From assembly GCA_937894495.1 (NCBI GenBank), contig CALCRR010000132.1, forward strand, positions 1 to 12,851: a stretch of DNA of 12,851 bases. Reading direction: 5' to 3'. Numbering within the stretch: position 1 is the first letter of the stretch; each line of letters opens with the position of its first letter. This stretch comes from an uncultured Ruminococcus sp. Lineage in GTDB: Bacteria; Bacillota; Clostridia; Oscillospirales; Ruminococcaceae. The notes beneath the pieces were generated by a model. The model did not search any database. It saw nothing but the letters and a program-made list of their open reading frames with translations, and had not been told where the DNA came from. Both the position numbers and the translations under genes were made by a program. Positions 1 to 6,372 of this stretch are shown here, in pieces.

Positions 1-171
1 TTGAAAGAGACAACTACTGCCGTAGACAGAGAGAAGGCAGGTACTATGATCTCCGATAAGGGCAAGTCGCTTAAAGTAAAAGTTACCTGCCCCGAGAGTG
101 TCCCCGAAGCGATTCGGGTAGCGAAGATCAATCGTATCTATGACATTCTCACAAAGCATATCGCTGAGTAA
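1..171 (+). CDS. Small TnpW-like transposon protein, possibly 5'-partial
   Basis: Frame 1 is open from the first base (TTG) to a TAA at 169-171, giving about 56 residues, and it may begin before the window. The protein is small and charged, with a core reading KVKVTCPESVPEA followed by KINRIYDIL. That layout (a beta-strand-like segment, then a Glu/Lys helix ending KI-x-R-I) recalls the small TnpW family proteins encoded near serine recombinases in Tn4451-type elements of Clostridia. The assignment is by pattern memory only. The neighbour supports it: the next recognisable coding is the end of a large serine recombinase on the same strand. The function of TnpW-like proteins is not known to me. 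Confidence 0.45.
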   Translation: MKETTTAVDREKAGTMISDKGKSLKVKVTCPESVPEAIRVAKINRIYDILTKHIAE

Positions 172-175
172 AAAT

Positions 176-363
176 TTTGAAAAAGCACTTGCAAGAAAGC
201 CCATAACAAGCGTATCCCGAACAATGCGAATGCCAATCATTCTTGGCTGACGGGATTTCTGAAATGCGGTCATTGTGGCTACCATTTGGAAATCCACTAC
301 TATGACAATGCCAAAAGCGGAAAGCGTTACAGATACCTCATTGAGGTAAAATTCAGTATATAA
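176..363 (+). pseudogene. C-terminal zinc-ribbon remnant of a large serine recombinase
   Basis: Frame 1 from 181 to the TAA at 361-363 encodes the stretch SWLTGFLKCGHCGYHLEIHY, followed by a basic GKRYRY segment. A Trp-Leu-(T/S)-Gly turn before a C-G-H-C-G-Y knuckle is the hallmark of the recombinase zinc beta-ribbon domain in TnpX-type large serine recombinases. These enzymes normally have about 500-560 residues and excise and insert conjugative or mobilisable transposons. Here the catalytic N-terminal domain and most of the recombinase domain are missing. Just upstream, another frame reads EKALARKP, which looks like the preceding helix, so a frameshift probably separates the two. The second half of the zinc ribbon (the second Cys pair) is also lost. 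The fragment cannot be active. It follows the TnpW-like frame directly, implying one large internal deletion. Confidence 0.75.
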
Positions 364-365
364 GG

Positions 366-388
366 AAACGGCGATTTTACGCCGTTTT
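366..388 (+). terminator. Hairpin, possible weak terminator
   Basis: AAACGGCG (366-373) and CGCCGTTT (380-387) form a perfect 8-bp stem around a 6-base loop, just after the recombinase stop codon. The run of T after it is only four bases and is partly inside the stem, so it would be a weak terminator at best. Confidence 0.35.
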
Positions 389-503
389 CGGAATATGGTG
401 GAGTGCTGCGATCGGCGTGCCGTAAGCAACACCTTAGCAACGATTATTTGGGTTATGTTTGGACGGTTGGTTTTACACATTAAAACCGAAAGGACAGATA
501 CAA

Positions 504-734
504 ATGATTGATGCGATGTACAATTACAGACAGGGTGAAATCCACTCCGCTGAATTTTCTGACGAGTTTAACAAGCTCTGTATCCCCTTTGAAGATTCAC
601 TTAGCGAGGAGCAGATTGATGTATTCCACAAAATTCTCGACTGCGTAAGCAATACCGCCGCCGCTGAGATGAGAGCTGCCTACAAGGTCGGTTTCAAGGA
701 CGGTGCGACTATGATGCAGGAAATCCAAAAATAA
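504..734 (+). CDS. Small hypothetical protein (76 aa), mobile-element associated
   Basis: An in-frame TTG at 459 gives a longer version, but the ATG at 504 is preceded at good distance by AAAGGA (489-494), so that start is chosen. The product is acidic. It has a Tyr-rich start (MIDAMYNYRQGEI), then a predicted helix around EEQIDVFHKILDCV and a C-terminal Gly-containing helix, YKVGFKDGATMMQEI. The pattern of small helical protein ending in GFK-x-G resembles DUF6809-like proteins found in phage and conjugative elements, but I am not certain of that family. No signal peptide or membrane segment is visible. It sits between recombinase debris and a terminator-like hairpin, so it probably belongs to the transposon remnant and not to the downstream operon. 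The function is unknown. Confidence 0.6.
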   Translation: MIDAMYNYRQGEIHSAEFSDEFNKLCIPFEDSLSEEQIDVFHKILDCVSNTAAAEMRAAYKVGFKDGATMMQEIQK

Positions 735-748
735 ATAGTTATACACCC

Positions 749-784
749 AAGCGCTTCGATCTAATTGACTGAAGCACTTTTGTG
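749..784 (+). terminator. Likely Rho-independent terminator
   Basis: AAGCGCTTCGATC (749-761) pairs imperfectly with GACTGAAGCACTT (767-779). There are two mismatches and one G-T pair around a 5-base loop, and a run of T ends the structure. It lies 15 bases after the stop codon of the 76-residue gene and before the tetR promoter, so it would insulate the two units. Confidence 0.5.
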
Positions 785-857
785 CATATCGAACATAAAT
801 ATGATTTTTTGAGCAACATTTTGTTAGAATCGACTAATTTATAAAAACTTATCTGTG

Positions 858-890
858 GTACTTGACAAATAAGTACGCATATGCTAAAAT
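858..890 (+). promoter_or_regulatory. tetR operon promoter with inverted repeat over the -35 box
   Basis: A TTGACA -35 box (862-867), a 17-base spacer and a TAAAAT -10 box (885-890) match the housekeeping consensus at 11 of 12 positions. GTACTT (858-863) and AAGTAC (871-876) form a perfect 6-bp inverted repeat with a 7-base centre. It spans the -35 box and is the right size for a TetR-family operator. Repression by the gene it drives is inferred. Because the TTG of the -35 box opens an in-frame reading frame, automated callers may place the tetR start there wrongly. Confidence 0.8.
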
Positions 891-900
891 GATAATTGCG

Positions 901-910
901 TTATCGATAA
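901..910 (+). promoter_or_regulatory. Palindrome near the transcription start, second operator candidate
   Basis: TTATCGATAA is a perfect 10-bp palindrome about 10 bases after the -10 box, at or just after the expected transcription start. It could be a second binding site or chance; it shares no sequence with the GTACTT/AAGTAC repeat upstream. Confidence 0.3.
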
Positions 911-939
911 TGAAATTTTCAAACGGGAGGTTATTATTC

Positions 940-1566
940 ATGTCAACACCCGATAAAAGTATTGATCCACGTCTGCTTGCGAGTGCTGAAGCCGAATTTC
1001 TAAAAAAAGGCTTTCTAAAAGCCGAACTGAAAACGATCTGTGAGAATGCTGACATCACAACGGGCGCAGTATATAAGCGCTACAAGGGTAAGGAAGATCT
1101 TTTTTGTGCAGTGGTAGAGGATATTGCAGATTCGCTTATCGGTTTTGTGGAAAAGCGTTCGTCTATAGATTTTTCGGCTTTAAGCGATGAGGAGATATAC
1201 AGCTCGTGGATAATGACCTATGAGTCTATGATCCCTATGTTCAATCTACTGTATGAACAGCGTGACAAGTTCACGCTGCTGATCGACAAGGCGGCAGGCA
1301 CACGCTACGAGAATTTCAGTCATGAATTTGTGACGAAAATGAGCTATGCTTACGAGCAGTTTTATGATGAGGCACGAAAAAGAGGTCTTGCAAAGGCAGA
1401 GGTCACAAGAGAGGAATTTCATGTCCTGATCTCGTCCTTCTGGACGTGTGTCTGCGAACCTATCATTCACGATATGACGTGGGAGCAGATAGAGGAGCAT
1501 TGCAGGATAGTATGCCGCTTTTTCAACTGGAAAGAGGTCATTATGCTTAGGAAAGGAAATGAATGA
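940..1566 (+). CDS. TetR/AcrR-family transcriptional regulator
   Basis: This is a 208-residue protein, the usual size for the family. The ATG at 940 is chosen because GGGAGG (925-930) precedes it by 9 bases and because the longer in-frame TTG at 862 is the -35 box of the promoter. Residues about 10-55 form the DNA-binding domain: AEAEFLKKGFLKAELKTICE, then ITTGAVYKRYKGKEDLF, which is the classic TetR recognition-helix pattern (G-x-x-Y-x-x-[FY]-x-x-K-E-x-L). The rest is a helical ligand-binding domain with no recognised subfamily. It is the first gene of the operon. Its TGA overlaps the start of the first ABC gene (ATGA), so it is translated with its targets. It probably represses its own promoter and is released by a ligand linked to the transported compound; both points are inference. 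Confidence 0.92.
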   Translation: MSTPDKSIDPRLLASAEAEFLKKGFLKAELKTICENADITTGAVYKRYKGKEDLFCAVVEDIADSLIGFVEKRSSIDFSALSDEEIYSSWIMTYESMIPMFNLLYEQRDKFTLLIDKAAGTRYENFSHEFVTKMSYAYEQFYDEARKRGLAKAEVTREEFHVLISSFWTCVCEPIIHDMTWEQIEEHCRIVCRFFNWKEVIMLRKGNE

Positions 1567-3308
1567 TGTTCAGTAAAGTCAAGCCCTATATGGGCAGGTA
1601 CATCAAATATACCTATGCGGCACTGGGGGCGATGTTCGCAGGACTTATCGCCTCCGTCCTGCCGTTTTTTATGGTGTACCGAATCATAAGACCGCTGATA
1701 GAGGGAGAAAAGCCCTCTGCAAGCTACATAGCGATACATATCGCTATTATTTTTGCTTGTGAGTTAGCCTATGCTATCTTGTATGTATGGGGACTGAAAT
1801 TTTCTCACATATCCGCATACAACACTCTAAAAAATATCCGCATATCACTACAGAAAAAACTGGAGCGTCAGCCGCTGGGTACTATTCAGGATATGGGCAA
1901 CGGTAAGATCAAAAAACTGTTTACAGATGATATAGATCAGGTAGAGATACTGCTTGCTCACGCTATTCCCGAAGGAATTGCAAATCTTTCAATGGCGCTT
2001 ATCGCAGTGATCTGTATGTTTTTTGCCGATTGGAAACTGGCTCTGTTGTCCCTTTGTTCACTGCCGCTGGGACTGTTTGCAATGGGTATGATGTTCAAGG
2101 CAGGAATGGAGAGAATGAATGCCTACTATGCCGCCTCTGCGAAAATGAACGCAACTATAATTGAATATGTCAACGGTATGGAGGTAGTAAAGGTATTCGG
2201 GCGTGACGGTGAAAGCTACAGAAGATACGAAAATGACGTTAAGGATTATCGTGATTTTACTCTTGCGTGGTACAAGGTCTGCTGGCCGTGGATGTCGCTG
2301 TACAATGCGCTTATCCCTTGTGTGGCGCTGGTAATGCTCCCTGTGGGAACGATGTTTGTCATAAACGGTACATCGACGCTTGCGGACTTGGTTCTTGTGT
2401 TTTGTTTGTCGCTGTCAGTGGGAATGCCGCTGCTCAAAGCCCTTGCCTTTGCAGGAAAGATACCACAGCTTGGCTACAAGATAGATGAGATCGAAAAGGC
2501 TATGGATAATGAGCCTTTAAAAACTAATGATAATCAATTTATCGGTAATTCACATATCGTAAGTTTTAAAGATGTATGCTTCGCCTACAAGGAAAAGGAG
2601 GTGCTGCACGGAGTTTCTCTTGAACTCGGCGAGGGCACGCTCACGGCGCTGGTAGGCGAATCCGGCAGCGGTAAATCCACTCTTGCCAAGCTGCTGGTGC
2701 ATTACTACGATATAAACGGCGGCAGCATTACCCTCGGAGATCAGGATATAACGGATATGAGCATTGAAGCACTCAATGATAATATCTCTTACGTTTCCCA
2801 GGAGCAGTTTTTGTTCAACACTACGCTTTATGAAAATATCCTTATCGGCAAGCCCGATGCGAGCCGTGAGGAGGTATTGGCGGCAGCAGAAAAAGCCCAG
2901 TGCGGTGAATTTCTTGCCCGTCTGCCGAAAGGGATAGACACAATGGCAGGTGACGGCGGAAAAATGCTTTCCGGCGGTGAACGTCAGCGTATTTCACTGG
3001 CAAGAGCAATACTGAAAAATGCACCCGTTATCGTGCTTGACGAGGCGACCGCATTCATCGACCCCGAGAACGAGGAAAAAATGAACGCCGCTATCGCTGA
3101 GATCATCAAGGGCAAGACGGTGCTTGTCATAGCACATCGCTTGCAGACGATAGTGAACGCCGATAAGATATGCGTGATGAAGGACGGCAATATTATCGCC
3201 GCAGACAGGCACGAAAATCTTCTGCAAAACTGTGCAGAGTACCAAAAGCTATGGAACAGCAGTGAAGCAAGAGCAAGCTGGAAGATAGGGAACGAGGTGA
3301 GAGCATGA
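1563..3308 (+). CDS. ABC transporter half-subunit (permease-ATPase fusion), YbtP/YbtQ-like, first of pair
   Basis: This 581-residue protein has the length of an exporter-fold half transporter. A membrane domain fills the first ~320 residues, with hydrophobic spans near 17-45, 57-77, 135-175 and 240-300. The ATPase domain follows: Walker A GESGSGKST (365-373), Q-loop YVSQEQF, signature LSGGERQ (from 469), Walker B VIVLDE (489-494, catalytic Glu present) and H-loop His525. Two adjacent ATGs (1563, 1566) are possible starts; AGGAAAGGA precedes both. It overlaps tetR and the next half transporter by four bases each, so it almost surely forms a heterodimer with that gene product. Both sites look catalytically complete, unlike many heterodimeric exporters. 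The fold is that of exporters, but YbtP/YbtQ relatives import ferric siderophores. The linked ECF module favours uptake here, although efflux cannot be excluded. Confidence 0.9.
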   Translation: MMFSKVKPYMGRYIKYTYAALGAMFAGLIASVLPFFMVYRIIRPLIEGEKPSASYIAIHIAIIFACELAYAILYVWGLKFSHISAYNTLKNIRISLQKKLERQPLGTIQDMGNGKIKKLFTDDIDQVEILLAHAIPEGIANLSMALIAVICMFFADWKLALLSLCSLPLGLFAMGMMFKAGMERMNAYYAASAKMNATIIEYVNGMEVVKVFGRDGESYRRYENDVKDYRDFTLAWYKVCWPWMSLYNALIPCVALVMLPVGTMFVINGTSTLADLVLVFCLSLSVGMPLLKALAFAGKIPQLGYKIDEIEKAMDNEPLKTNDNQFIGNSHIVSFKDVCFAYKEKEVLHGVSLELGEGTLTALVGESGSGKSTLAKLLVHYYDINGGSITLGDQDITDMSIEALNDNISYVSQEQFLFNTTLYENILIGKPDASREEVLAAAEKAQCGEFLARLPKGIDTMAGDGGKMLSGGERQRISLARAILKNAPVIVLDEATAFIDPENEEKMNAAIAEIIKGKTVLVIAHRLQTIVNADKICVMKDGNIIAADRHENLLQNCAEYQKLWNSSEARASWKIGNEVRA

Positions 3309-5041
3309 TAGGCATGATAAGAAGGATCCTCGGTGTTTCCGGTAAATACCGGGGCAGGATATACGGCGCATTCGGCTTTTCGTTCCTGAAAGGCTTGCTG
3401 ATGAAAGTACCGATCGTGCTGACCTATTTTGTTGTCACGACATATCTGGACGGTACTATCACTAAGAAAGCAGCGCTTTACGGCGCAATAGCGCTTATCG
3501 CAAGTGTCATACTGCAAGCGGTGTTCCAGTACCTTGCAGACAGGCTGCAAAGTGCGGCAGGGTATATGATATTCGCCGATATGCGAATGAAACTTGGCGA
3601 GCATCTTCGCTGTCTGCCTATGGGCTACTTTACCGAGGGCAATATAGGCAAGATCAGCTCGGTGCTGTCAACGGATATGGTGTTCATTGAGGAAAACTGT
3701 ATGATGGTACTGGCGGACATGATGAGCTATCTGTTCTCGCAGGCTATCATGATTGTGTTTATGTTCATTTTTGACTGGCGGCTGGGGCTTGCTTCCCTTG
3801 CTGTCACGGGCTGTATGGTGCTGCTTGGCAGGGGCATGATGAAAAACGATCTTGTGCATTCCGACGAAAAGCAGCAAGCCGCCGAGATACAGACGCAGGC
3901 AGTGCTGGATTTCACCGAGGGTATCGGCATTATCAAGACCTATAATCTGCTTGGAGAAAAATCAAAGGAGCTGACCGAGAGCTTTGAGACAAACTCCCGT
4001 GTGAACCTTGATTTTGAGTTCTCGCACCACCCTTATAAACGAGGCGTGTACCTCATTTACGGTATTGGCACGGTAATTATGCTGGCACTTTCTTCATTCC
4101 TTTATACAAAAGGTCTAATAGAACTTAATTACTTTTTTGGAATGCTGCTGTGCCTGTTCGATCTGTTTGTACCGATCAAATCCTTCTACGACCAGGAGGC
4201 AAGGCTTACCGTCATGAGTGCTTGTATGGACAGGATAGAATCCCTTTTTGCAGAAAAGGAGCTTGATGACAGCGGAACACAAACACTGACGAATGGCAAT
4301 GCGCCTGAGATAGAGTACAGAAACGTGACCTTTGCTTACGATAAGAAGGATATACTCAAAAACGTTTCATTTAAGTCTGATAGAGGTACAATGACTGCAC
4401 TTGTCGGACCGTCGGGCGGAGGAAAATCTACTATCGCAAGCTTACTCACAAGGTTCTGGGACGTAAAAAGCGGTGAGATACTTCTTCGTGGTTCGGATAT
4501 ACGAAAGATACCGCTTGCCACGCTCATGGATAATATCAGTATGGTCTTCCAGAGGGTGTATCTGTTTCAGGATACGGTGTATAATAACATTGCTTTGGGC
4601 AGACCCGATGCAAGCCGTGATCAGATCATAGATGCCGCAAAAAAAGCACGCTGCTATGATTTCATTATGGAGCTGCCTGATGGCTTTGATACGGTGATCG
4701 GTGAAGGCGGTGCGAGCCTTTCGGGTGGTCAGGCGCAGAGGCTTTCTATCGCAAGGTGCATTCTAAAGGATTCGCCGATAGTCATTCTCGATGAAGCCAC
4801 CGCAAGCGTTGATGCTGACAACGAAAGCTACATTCAGCAGGCGATAAGTGAGCTTTGCAGGGGCAAGACCTTGCTGGTCATTGCACACAGGCTCAATACC
4901 ATTGCGGGCGCTGACAACATAATGGTAATCAAGGACGGGCAGATTGCTGAATCCGGAGATCATGAACAGTTGATGCAGGCAGGCGGTATCTATCACAATA
5001 TGGTAACAAAACGTGCAGTCAGCACGGGGTGGAAAAATTAA
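3305..5041 (+). CDS. ABC transporter half-subunit (permease-ATPase fusion), YbtP/YbtQ-like, second of pair
   Basis: This 578-residue partner of the preceding gene starts at an ATGA overlap, with GAGGTGAGAGC just before the ATG. The membrane domain covers roughly residues 1-320. The ATPase domain has Walker A GPSGGGKST (368-376), Q-loop MVFQRVYLFQ, signature LSGGQAQR (from 472), Walker B IVILDE (Glu497 present), a D-loop ATASVDADNE and H-loop His528. No key residue is missing, so both ATP sites of the heterodimer should hydrolyse. A spacing of only 16 bases to the next gene, with its own AAAGGAG, keeps it in the same transcript as the ECF module. Family knowledge: this paired arrangement is seen for YbtPQ, Irp6-type importers and many drug exporters. 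Import of a metallophore is my preferred reading from context, not from the sequence of this protein alone. Confidence 0.9.
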   Translation: MIGMIRRILGVSGKYRGRIYGAFGFSFLKGLLMKVPIVLTYFVVTTYLDGTITKKAALYGAIALIASVILQAVFQYLADRLQSAAGYMIFADMRMKLGEHLRCLPMGYFTEGNIGKISSVLSTDMVFIEENCMMVLADMMSYLFSQAIMIVFMFIFDWRLGLASLAVTGCMVLLGRGMMKNDLVHSDEKQQAAEIQTQAVLDFTEGIGIIKTYNLLGEKSKELTESFETNSRVNLDFEFSHHPYKRGVYLIYGIGTVIMLALSSFLYTKGLIELNYFFGMLLCLFDLFVPIKSFYDQEARLTVMSACMDRIESLFAEKELDDSGTQTLTNGNAPEIEYRNVTFAYDKKDILKNVSFKSDRGTMTALVGPSGGGKSTIASLLTRFWDVKSGEILLRGSDIRKIPLATLMDNISMVFQRVYLFQDTVYNNIALGRPDASRDQIIDAAKKARCYDFIMELPDGFDTVIGEGGASLSGGQAQRLSIARCILKDSPIVILDEATASVDADNESYIQQAISELCRGKTLLVIAHRLNTIAGADNIMVIKDGQIAESGDHEQLMQAGGIYHNMVTKRAVSTGWKN

Positions 5042-5057
5042 AAAAGGAGTATGTAAC

Positions 5058-5645
5058 ATGAAGGAAAAGTTTGAAGTCAAGGAGCTTATCAATGTAGGCG
5101 TTTTCACGGCGCTGTATTTTGTTGTGGTTTTTGTCACCTGCTTTATTGGTATGGTGCCGATTTGTATGGTGCTGATTCCTCTTATTATCCCGATCGTCGC
5201 AGGCATACCGCTGATGCTGTTTTTCTCAAAGATAAAGCGCTTCGGAATGTTCACCATATCGGGCGTGCTGTTCGGGCTTATCATGTTCCTGCTTGGAAGC
5301 TATTCGTGGGTGATAATTCTCACCTGTGTGCTTGCCGCACTACTTGCCGATCTTGTAATGATGGCAGGTGGTTATAAGAGCGTGAAGTGCTGTGTTGCGG
5401 CTTCTTCGGTTTTCAGCCTCTGGGGTATCGGTACATTTATCTCACTGTTTTTCGGATTCCGTGAGGAATACTTAAACAGCATCGTTGACGGTTACGGTCA
5501 GGAATATGTTGACAAGCTCTCCTCCTACACGCCCTCATGGATGTTCTTTGTCATGGCGGCTATGTGTCTGGTCGGCGGTCTGATCGGCGGCCTGCTGGGC
5601 TCAAAGGTGCTGAACAAACACTTCCGCAAGGCAGGAATGGCATAA
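5058..5645 (+). CDS. ECF transporter S component, MptD/Trep_Strep-like
   Basis: This is a 195-residue integral membrane protein. An in-frame TTG at 5013 extends it, but AAAGGAG (5043-5048) and the ATG at 5058 mark the real start. About six hydrophobic segments are visible, near residues 10-30, 33-53, 62-78, 80-101, 108-128 and 160-185. Between the last two there is a soluble loop containing GFREEYLNSIVDGYG. The N-terminus (KELINVGVFTALYFVVVFV) has the look of the 'MptD family putative ECF transporter S component' group. S components bind the substrate within the membrane and topple to release it inside; they need the T and A subunits. Those follow at once, making this a dedicated (group I) module and not one that shares a central ECF engine. 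The substrate is unknown. Linkage to YbtPQ-like genes suggests a metal complex or cofactor. Confidence 0.82.
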   Translation: MKEKFEVKELINVGVFTALYFVVVFVTCFIGMVPICMVLIPLIIPIVAGIPLMLFFSKIKRFGMFTISGVLFGLIMFLLGSYSWVIILTCVLAALLADLVMMAGGYKSVKCCVAASSVFSLWGIGTFISLFFGFREEYLNSIVDGYGQEYVDKLSSYTPSWMFFVMAAMCLVGGLIGGLLGSKVLNKHFRKAGMA

Positions 5646-6364
5646 TGCAGATCGGATTTCAGGGAAATACAAAAAACGCAGTGTTTGATCCCGATCCAAG
5701 GGCTAAATTTGCAATGCTCCTTGCCGTGAACATCATCATGATAAGCGGCGGCTCGGTCGGTGTCGAATATGCGCTGCGTATTATCTGTGCTGTACTGCCC
5801 CTTGTTCTGCTGCTGTCGATAAGGAATTACCGCACAGCCTTGATATACTTTATCCTGTTAGGCGCAGCAGTATACTGTGAGGGTATGGTCTTGCCGCATA
5901 CACATGGTGTCGCCGGCATACTTCTTATGATCCCCTGTGGCATACTGACACGCTTTATGACAGGTTATATGATGTGCTGGTACACAGTACGCTCCACATC
6001 GGTCAGCGAATTTGTAACGGCAATGGATAAAATGCACGTCCCCTATTTTCTGACGATACCCATGTCAGTAATGTTTCGCTATTTCCCGACACTCGGTGAG
6101 GAATACCGTTCTATACACGATGCCATGAAAATGCGTGAGATCGGGCAAAGTGTCAAAAATCCGTTTACCTACATCGAATATGTGCTTGTGCCGATCATGA
6201 TGTCAACGGTGCGTATTGCAGATGAGCTTTCCGCTGCGTCTTTAACAAAGGGGCTGAGTGCTGGCAGCAGACGCACTCATATCTGCCGGATACGGCTGAA
6301 TGCTCTGGATATCCTGATGATAGCGGGTTCGTTTGTGATGATCGTTTTATTCTTCATATATTAG
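5645..6364 (+). CDS. ECF transporter T component (EcfT/CbiQ family)
   Basis: The start is the ATG at 5645, which shares one base with the stop of the S component (TAATG) and indicates translational coupling; an upstream in-frame start at 5537 lies inside the previous gene. The product is 239 residues, with hydrophobic segments near 20-38, 43-75, 88-112 and 222-238. It carries the two cytoplasmic coupling helices expected of EcfT: FRYFPTLGEEYRSIHDAMKM then REIG (about 144-167), and ADELSAASLTKGL (192-204). In canonical EcfT the two coupling motifs are Ala-Arg-Gly-like; here they read M-R-E and T-K-G, so the second keeps a basic residue but not Arg. These helices dock into grooves of the two ATPase domains. 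The subunit transmits ATP-driven movement to the S component. Confidence 0.88.
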   Translation: MQIGFQGNTKNAVFDPDPRAKFAMLLAVNIIMISGGSVGVEYALRIICAVLPLVLLLSIRNYRTALIYFILLGAAVYCEGMVLPHTHGVAGILLMIPCGILTRFMTGYMMCWYTVRSTSVSEFVTAMDKMHVPYFLTIPMSVMFRYFPTLGEEYRSIHDAMKMREIGQSVKNPFTYIEYVLVPIMMSTVRIADELSAASLTKGLSAGSRRTHICRIRLNALDILMIAGSFVMIVLFFIY

Positions 6365-6372
6365 GTGATGCT

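Noticed and set aside
862..939. Extended N-terminus for the first TetR protein from a TTG at 862
   Set aside because: The TTG is the -35 box, and the ATG at 940 has a GGGAGG site at the right distance.
2984..3604. 206-codon minus-strand frame across the junction of the two half-transporter genes
   Set aside because: It is antisense to two clearly conserved ABC genes, has no ribosome site, and its translation is rich in Cys/His without family motifs.
1563..5041. Reading the half-transporter pair as a heterodimeric exporter with one degenerate ATP site
   Set aside because: Both cassettes keep the catalytic Glu, the signature serine and glycines, and the H-loop His, so the degenerate-site pattern is absent.
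4763..5284. 173-codon minus-strand frame
   Set aside because: It is a shadow of the second half transporter and the S component; the sense strand carries the Walker B and H-loop motifs here.
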